Shown here: piece by piece, positions 59,743 to 64,000 of the stretch
How the letters are laid out: the number at the start of each line of letters is the position of its first letter
Numbering within the stretch: the stretch's first letter is position 1
Assembly (NCBI RefSeq): GCF_000821085.1
Contig: NZ_CCXR01000002.1
Location: 153,616 to 217,615 of the forward strand
Origin: Bacillus sp. B-jedd
GTDB taxonomy: Bacteria; Bacillota; Bacilli; Bacillales; Cytobacillaceae
Direction: 5' to 3'
DNA: 64,000 nucleotides
The notes under the pieces: generated by a model
What the model saw: the letters and a program-made list of their open reading frames with translations, nothing else
Databases searched by the model: none
What the model was told of the DNA's origin: nothing
Position numbers and translations under genes: made by a program

Positions 59743-59886
59743 TTATTCAGTTATTCATAAGCCCATTATACTAAATTTTTGATTAATTAACTAGTAAATT
59801 ATAACTTTTCAATTTGATATTTTGAATTAACTATAGCGGCGCCAACCAGGCGTTCTTCCACCATTTTAAGGATGAATAGAACCAAA

Positions 59887-59913
59887 AAAATCATCTTCCG
59901 AAGAAGATGATTT
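59887..59913 (-). terminator. terminator downstream of the small membrane gene
   Basis: AAATCATCTTC and GAAGATGATTT form a perfect 11-bp stem with a 4-base loop; on the minus strand seven T follow. It is 38 bases past the stop of the 80-residue membrane protein. Confidence 0.8.
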
Positions 59914-59950
59914 TGCCCAAACTTGTCCTAGTATGATTGTCTGTCTTAAG

Positions 59951-60193
59951 TTATTTCATAATAAAGTCAGTAATAACTCCAACAACTACCAAAAGAATAC
60001 CAAATGATAAGGGCACTTTTTTTTCAGCTAAATTTGTTTTTTCAAAAACATAAATAGCAATCCCAATTGGAAGTAAAAATATGAAGCTTAAATAAATGTA
60101 GTTCTCTGGTAAAAAGGATGAAAAAAGTTGAAAGATACCAGACATTAAACCTAAAGTCAAGAGAATTAATGGGATTCTAAGTCGAATAAGCAT
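59951..60193 (-). CDS. small hydrophobic membrane protein, 80 residues
   Basis: A protein with three likely membrane helices (about 6-24, 30-50 and 60-79) and few charged residues. AGGAGG is five bases upstream of the ATG. It is divergent from the secreted-protein gene at 60309, with 115 bases between them. Size and topology fit a bacteriocin immunity protein, but I recognise no family and this is inference from position only. Confidence 0.6.
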   Translation of the reverse strand: MLIRLRIPLILLTLGLMSGIFQLFSSFLPENYIYLSFIFLLPIGIAIYVFEKTNLAEKKVPLSFGILLVVVGVITDFIMK

Positions 60194-60219
60194 TTTAACC
60201 TCCTATTTGTTAACTTTTT

Positions 60220-60248
60220 TTGACTTTTTTGGGAAAAATATCTATAAA
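60220..60248 (+). promoter_or_regulatory. promoter of the secreted-protein gene
   Basis: TTGACT (60220-60225) and TATAAA (60243-60248) are 17 bp apart, about 60 bases upstream of the ATG at 60309. Confidence 0.65.
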
Positions 60249-60308
60249 ATAGTAAAAATATGTTATTGTTCATTTGTATCATATTACAAATTTAGGAGGA
60301 TGTACAGA

Positions 60309-61115
60309 ATGTTTAAAAAAATTTTTATTGTTTGTTCCAGTATCTTCATTATTTCTTCAACCAATGTTTTGAAAGGAAATGCGGAAGGATTTGAAATCAA
60401 TACTTTAGGGGCATTAGAAGATAAAATTGCTTTCTTTGAGAGTGATAATACCCTGCCTGAAGAAGTTGAAAGACAATTTATATTTGAAAATACTGATCCC
60501 TCAGTCTTAGATGCTTACATACTTAAATTATCAAACGAATTTCAAGAGGCTGTAAATGAATTATCCGAAGAGGCAAGCCTTTTGAATGGAGAATCATTTG
60601 AAATTACTAGTGAAACTGAAAGCAATGGTCTAGTTACCTTAACGGTATCTAAAGATCTTGAGTCACCCGTTATTACTAAAGAATTCCCAATAAGCACTGG
60701 AGATATGGTTACATTGGCTTCAACTCCGACTAGCAAGCAATTAACTCAAAGCTTCGGTGATAAGGTTTATAAAATTGATTATGCGTTTTATCACCTTCTT
60801 TACCCTGACACTCACATGGTTTTAAACATGTTTTATAAATTAAATTCAAGTGGAATAACAATGACAAGTACATCTAAAGCAGGTTCTTACGCAGTCTTCC
60901 CTTCTACTGTATCAGGTTCAACAAAAATAACGGACGCACGTGCCGAAAAAGTAGGGTATGATGTTAACGCTCAAGGGGATTATAAGTGGACCCTTGCCGG
61001 CTATAATGGAGTAGGTATTGCGTCCGTTGCAGTAACTTTAATTGGAACTGTAAAGTTGGTAGATTTATATGCTAATTCTGCATTAATAAAACAGTCATAT
61101 GCAGTATATAAATAA
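60309..61115 (+). CDS. secreted protein, possible large bacteriocin (geobacillin-26-like?)
   Basis: A 268-residue protein with an N-terminal signal peptide (basic MFKKIF, then a hydrophobic core, with cleavage near Ala-Glu-Gly around residue 27). The mature part has an acidic helical N-terminal half (LEDKIAFFESDNTLPEEVERQFIFENTDPSVLDAYILKL) and a Ser/Thr-rich beta C-terminal half (FYKLNSSGITMTSTSKAGSYAVFPSTVSGSTKITDARAEKVGYDVN). No catalytic motif is seen. The layout recalls the geobacillin-26 family of unmodified large bacteriocins, but this is from memory and unchecked. GGAGG is nine bases upstream of the ATG. A divergent small membrane protein could be its immunity partner. Confidence 0.6.
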   Translation: MFKKIFIVCSSIFIISSTNVLKGNAEGFEINTLGALEDKIAFFESDNTLPEEVERQFIFENTDPSVLDAYILKLSNEFQEAVNELSEEASLLNGESFEITSETESNGLVTLTVSKDLESPVITKEFPISTGDMVTLASTPTSKQLTQSFGDKVYKIDYAFYHLLYPDTHMVLNMFYKLNSSGITMTSTSKAGSYAVFPSTVSGSTKITDARAEKVGYDVNAQGDYKWTLAGYNGVGIASVAVTLIGTVKLVDLYANSALIKQSYAVYK

Positions 61116-61138
61116 GAGTTTTAAATACCAAAAACAAA

Positions 61139-61165
61139 AAAACGCCCCGTATGGGGTGTTTTTTT
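61139..61165 (+). terminator. terminator of the secreted-protein gene
   Basis: ACGCCCC and GGGGTGT (one G-T pair) form a stem with a 4-base loop, followed by seven T. Confidence 0.9.
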
Positions 61166-61235
61166 AAGTAAGAGTAAGTTATTTCAACCCATTCCTTGTA
61201 TTTCGTCCCTAATTTCCTAATTTTTTTTGGTATTT

Positions 61236-61264
61236 AGCCAAATAATGGGTGGCTTTTTTTTTTT
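61236..61264 (+). terminator. second terminator-like hairpin in the gap
   Basis: AGCCA and TGGCT enclose nine bases and are followed by ten T. No gene lies between it and the previous terminator, so it may be a remnant. The rest of the gap to 61403 shows nothing else. Confidence 0.5.
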
Positions 61265-61403
61265 GAAAATGACCAATTTTTTTTAGCACTCCACTATCAA
61301 ATGGAGGTTCTATTTTTAGCTATCTTTTGACAAATTTCATAATTGTTGGAAGTTATTGTGTTATTTTATTTGTGTTAATTGTACAATTTAATAGGGAGCT
61401 TTT

Positions 61404-62477
61404 GTGATATTAAAAGAGGGGGGAAATATTCTGTCGAATTTTAAGTATGTACCAGTATTTCGTTTTAGAAGCCAGGAAAGAAAAGCATTAGCTTCAACAT
61501 CCATTAGTAATAAAATTCTTCCTTTGATTGAAATTGTTACAGAGAAGCCAACGACAAGAAGTAAAAATGATACAATTGACCAACTAATTGCTGATATAGG
61601 AAATTTAAACACTAAGGTAATGGTGGATTTTCCTATGTACCTTAAATTAGGAAATGCAACAATTAAGCCTGTTCTTGATTTTTTAACTCCGATTTTAGCT
61701 AATCCAAAAACAAGATATAATTTATTGTCTGATCAAAGGTTAGTTAATAAGAGCGATAAAATTATACCGGTTGTTACGTATGATCCAAATTCTCCATATA
61801 TTAATCAGTACCTAACATCGCAAGATACACATTTAAGAAAGTATTATAATCAAATTGCTTATAGACTTTATCCAAGCATGTTTAACAACGCAATTAATGA
61901 AATTAGTGGTCTTGTTAAACAAGGGGATATTGTATTGTTGGATATTGATGAAGCTTCTCATTCTCATCCAATTAATCCACAAATGTATAAAACTATTCAA
62001 AGCTTGGCTTTACAAAAGAATATTAGTACAGTGCTGATTAGATCCTCAATACCAAGAAAATTAACAAATGTCGATTTGGATCATGGAAAAATTGTAAAAG
62101 AAGCAGATAATAGTTTACTAACTGAATACCGTAATCTAGGCTTTTCAGCTTTCGGAGATTATTGCGGAGTAAAAAAAGATGAGTTAAAAAAGGGTGGTAT
62201 GATTAGCCCAGGTTATATTATGTATTCCTGGAATGCTAATTCTTATTTTGGGTTTAAAGGGGTTTTGCAACAAGCAGACTCATTTGAAACCATTGTGGTC
62301 CCTTCCATTACCACATCGGCTGTATGGAATGAATTCTCTGTTACTCATAAGACTAACTGCAATGGGTGTTGTAACGTAAGCAATATACAAAAGAAACTAA
62401 AAAAAGGTAATAGCCAGCCGGAATGGAAAGGCTTTGCTTGTAGCCATTACCTTTATACCATGGAAGAATTCTTATAA
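61404..62477 (+). CDS. beta-family / sce7725-like protein
   Basis: A 357-residue protein matching in outline the beta-protein (T4 beta-like) and sce7725 families: the start FKYVPVFRFRSQERKALAS followed by KILPLIEIV, a middle DIVLLDIDEASHS, and a late GDYCGVKKDELKKGGMISPGYIMYSWNANSYFGFKG. The C terminus has a Cys cluster (CNGCC) and ends ACSHYLYTMEEFL. The families are uncharacterised; a TIM-barrel-like alternation of strands and helices is suggested. The GTG start has AGGGAG at good spacing. In other bacteria sce7725 and sce7726 genes are neighbours, and the sce7726-like gene is here too, convergent, with a 25-base overlap of 3' ends. Confidence 0.7.
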   Translation: MILKEGGNILSNFKYVPVFRFRSQERKALASTSISNKILPLIEIVTEKPTTRSKNDTIDQLIADIGNLNTKVMVDFPMYLKLGNATIKPVLDFLTPILANPKTRYNLLSDQRLVNKSDKIIPVVTYDPNSPYINQYLTSQDTHLRKYYNQIAYRLYPSMFNNAINEISGLVKQGDIVLLDIDEASHSHPINPQMYKTIQSLALQKNISTVLIRSSIPRKLTNVDLDHGKIVKEADNSLLTEYRNLGFSAFGDYCGVKKDELKKGGMISPGYIMYSWNANSYFGFKGVLQQADSFETIVVPSITTSAVWNEFSVTHKTNCNGCCNVSNIQKKLKKGNSQPEWKGFACSHYLYTMEEFL

Positions 62478-63325
62478 TAAACCCAATAAGGGTCGGCTTG
62501 TGTCATAAAAAATGACTGCACATCTACAGGCATTATATTTACAAAATTATCACAAAGATGCTCCCATTTTGAATTATATCTTTTCTTTAACACCCTCTTA
62601 AACAGGGTGTTTATTTTACTTTGAGAAAATTTTTCAAAAATATATTCTTCTTTTTGTATCTTATCCAAAGTAATATTATATTCCCCCATTTGCCTTAAAG
62701 CCCAATCCAATTCTTTTTTTGTTAAAGTTGTTAATTGTTCTTTAGGACAAATGGATTTGTTTTTTTCAGCTTTTTTTCTAAAGTGAAATTTACAAGTATC
62801 CCTTTTCAAATTATATGTAATAATTCCACAATGGCTAGGAATTATTGCAGCTGCTTTATTATAATGTATAGGATGAATAATTATATATACATACTCAAAT
62901 ACCTTGCTGTAATCTTTTATTTGTTTATCCAACTTATCTAACGAATCCAATTCGGTCTTAATTTCGTAAGCAATGGACTTCCCGTTAATTCTGCCAATAT
63001 CTAACCTACTTGACCCCACATTTAATTCGAATGTAGTGACTTCGTTTATGCGATTTAAATAGTTCTTAATAAAATTATATTTGATGGTAATTTCCCCAGG
63101 AAAATATTTTATCACTAATTCGTTTACTATAGCATGGCCTACCAGTTTATTTTTAAAAGGTTCAATATGATCAAATGTCTCTTTAGGTAAAGTTTCTTGG
63201 ATAAGGGACCATATTTTCAAATCAAGTAAGAAAGGGTCATATAAACCATAAAGGGTACGAGATAATTTTTGTAATTCCTCATAGTTAAGCTTATTCTCAA
63301 TAATCTCCATACAATCTTTTAACAT
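62453..63325 (-). CDS. sce7726-family protein with PD-(D/E)xK nuclease-like motif
   Basis: A 290-residue protein. The central part reads SSRLDIGRINGKSIAYEIKTELDSLDKLDKQIKDYSKVFEYVYIII, a PD-(D/E)xK pattern: Asp109, Glu121-x-Lys123 and Gln135 after the third strand, with an upstream Glu (69 or 100) as fourth residue. This matches the sce7726 family. The N-terminal helical part and a C-terminal region of about 100 residues (LTKKELDWALRQMGEYNI...) are unassigned. GGGAGG lies about 13 bases before the ATG. It probably cuts or binds DNA together with the convergent sce7725-like protein; a defence role is plausible but unproven. Confidence 0.72.
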   Translation of the reverse strand: MLKDCMEIIENKLNYEELQKLSRTLYGLYDPFLLDLKIWSLIQETLPKETFDHIEPFKNKLVGHAIVNELVIKYFPGEITIKYNFIKNYLNRINEVTTFELNVGSSRLDIGRINGKSIAYEIKTELDSLDKLDKQIKDYSKVFEYVYIIIHPIHYNKAAAIIPSHCGIITYNLKRDTCKFHFRKKAEKNKSICPKEQLTTLTKKELDWALRQMGEYNITLDKIQKEEYIFEKFSQSKINTLFKRVLKKRYNSKWEHLCDNFVNIMPVDVQSFFMTQADPYWVYYKNSSMV

Positions 63326-63455
63326 AATTTATAATCGCCTCCCTTTCTAAAACCTTTCTTATTATAAAACCTTCATATTTATTTTTCTATACCTCATTTA
63401 CGATATCCTCCCTAAGAAAAAATTTCCATAGTAAAAGGATACCAACAAGAAGATT

Positions 63456-63716
63456 TTAAGACAATGCACTATCAATAAGTAGAACCTTTTTATTGTCACA
63501 ATTAAATTCTAAAATAATTTCGTAAATTCCAATTATTTTTCCTTCTTCTGTACGTCCGCTGGTAAACATTGCAAGGGCATAATCTCGACTAACTTCTATC
63601 ATTTCTTCTTCATCTATTAATTCTCCAATTGTTAGGTTGTATAATGTGATTGCTTCATTTTTATTGGATGCTTTCAACAGGGCATAATACGGATAATTGG
63701 CCTCATAATAATTCAA
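63456..63716 (-). CDS. small acidic hypothetical protein, 86 residues
   Basis: An acidic soluble protein (IGELIDEEEMIEVSRDYALAMF) of unknown family. The TTG start has AAGGAGG eight bases upstream. It is on the same strand as, and about 130 bases upstream of, the sce7726-like gene, so the two could be co-expressed. Confidence 0.6.
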   Translation of the reverse strand: MNYYEANYPYYALLKASNKNEAITLYNLTIGELIDEEEMIEVSRDYALAMFTSGRTEEGKIIGIYEIILEFNCDNKKVLLIDSALS

Positions 63717-63919
63717 TTCTTACCCTCCTTCACTAAATTTGAATACCTTGAAATGTTTATTGGAAAACCTAACAAAAAATAACCTATATAGCTATAAACC
63801 GACATTAATTACCTGTATTTTTTTACTTTTACAAAGCTTGTGAATTTTCATTATTCTGCCTCCTCTTCATGTCACTGATCTATCATTGTGTCGCCATAGA
63901 ACCGAACTGTGCAAAATAA

Positions 63920-63953
63920 AAAGCCACCAACAATTTATTTGTCAGTGGCTTTC
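63920..63953 (-). terminator. terminator at the right edge
   Basis: AAAGCCAC and GTGGCTTT pair around an 18-base loop; on the minus strand the stem runs into TTTTTATTTT. It ends the partial gene that enters from the right edge. The stretch 63717-63919 shows no gene. Confidence 0.65.
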
Positions 63954-64000
63954 TGGTGATCTTCTTGTAACCATCTCAATAAAGGGATTCCATCTAGCGT
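63935..64000 (-). CDS. 3' end of a gene cut by the window edge
   Basis: A minus-strand frame enters from the right edge and ends at a TAA at 63937-63935, giving a C terminus that reads TLDGIPLLRWLQEDHQKATDK. Its stop codon lies inside a hairpin (AAAGCCAC and GTGGCTTT, 63920-63953) followed on the minus strand by TTATTTT, a likely terminator. The family cannot be told from 21 residues. Confidence 0.4.
   Translation of the reverse strand, partial: TLDGIPLLRWLQEDHQKATDK

Noticed and set aside
61300..61403. A TTGACA at 61327-61332 as promoter of the sce7725-like gene
   Set aside because: No acceptable -10 hexamer at 16-18 bp; the promoter was left unassigned.

Overview
The window looks like a chromosome segment from a low-to-mid-GC Bacillaceae bacterium (Bacillus sensu lato, for example a Mesobacillus or Cytobacillus relative; this is inference). 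The reasons are strong AGGAGG-type ribosome binding sites with frequent TTG and GTG starts, a KinB-like sporulation kinase, a DeoR/deoC unit, CcpA (cre), Fur and LexA-type sites, an S-box riboswitch, and three copies of an intergenic repeat bounded by GTTGATT and AATCAAC. No rRNA, tRNA or CRISPR array was seen.

Region 1, about 1-33.8 kb, is host chromosome. It opens with aspA. A six-gene minus-strand operon with every junction overlapping follows (12150 down to 1618): an HPt-receiver-GGDEF-receiver protein, a HEAT-repeat membrane protein, a BcsA/PgaC-like glycosyltransferase, a membrane-anchored glycosidase-like protein, a CheY-like regulator and a hybrid histidine kinase. I read it as a surface-polysaccharide operon with its own signalling. 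Next come a 3-methyladenine DNA glycosylase, a deoxynucleoside unit (deoR, deoC, a XapX membrane protein, cdd), an MMPL transporter, a cupin gene with a Fur-box-like promoter, and a four-subunit 2-oxoacid:ferredoxin oxidoreductase operon behind a perfect cre. A KinB-like kinase, a PAS-PAS-GGDEF-EAL protein, an ArsB/NhaD-type transporter and assorted small housekeeping genes complete the region. A well-formed S-box riboswitch at 29.3-29.4 kb has no recognisable methionine gene behind it.

Region 2, about 33.9-59.7 kb, is a prophage transcribed leftwards. From the right: antirepressor, small basic protein, ArpU late regulator, catalytic-domain-only tyrosine recombinase, one cargo gene, terminase small and large subunits, gpW, portal, protease, decoration protein and capsid, tail completion proteins, contractile sheath and tube, a tail chaperone pair with a -1 frameshift site, tape measure, P2-like X, D, V-like, U, W, J and I proteins, fibre, XhlA-like protein, holin and amidase. 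The head is lambda/HK97-like and the tail P2-like. No full-length integrase, CI-type repressor or replication gene is visible, so the element is probably defective or rearranged. Its left flank carries an 84-residue protein that is only a LexA DNA-binding domain, with a perfect SOS-type box in its own promoter, and a decayed lipoprotein gene.

Region 3, about 59.9-64 kb, is a visibly A+T-rich accessory island. It holds a secreted protein divergent from a small membrane protein (possible bacteriocin and immunity pair), then a convergent pair resembling the sce7725 (beta-protein) and sce7726 (PD-(D/E)xK nuclease-like) families. A small acidic protein and the 3' end of another gene follow at the edge. 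This pair and the stand-alone LexA domain are the best candidates for undescribed biology.
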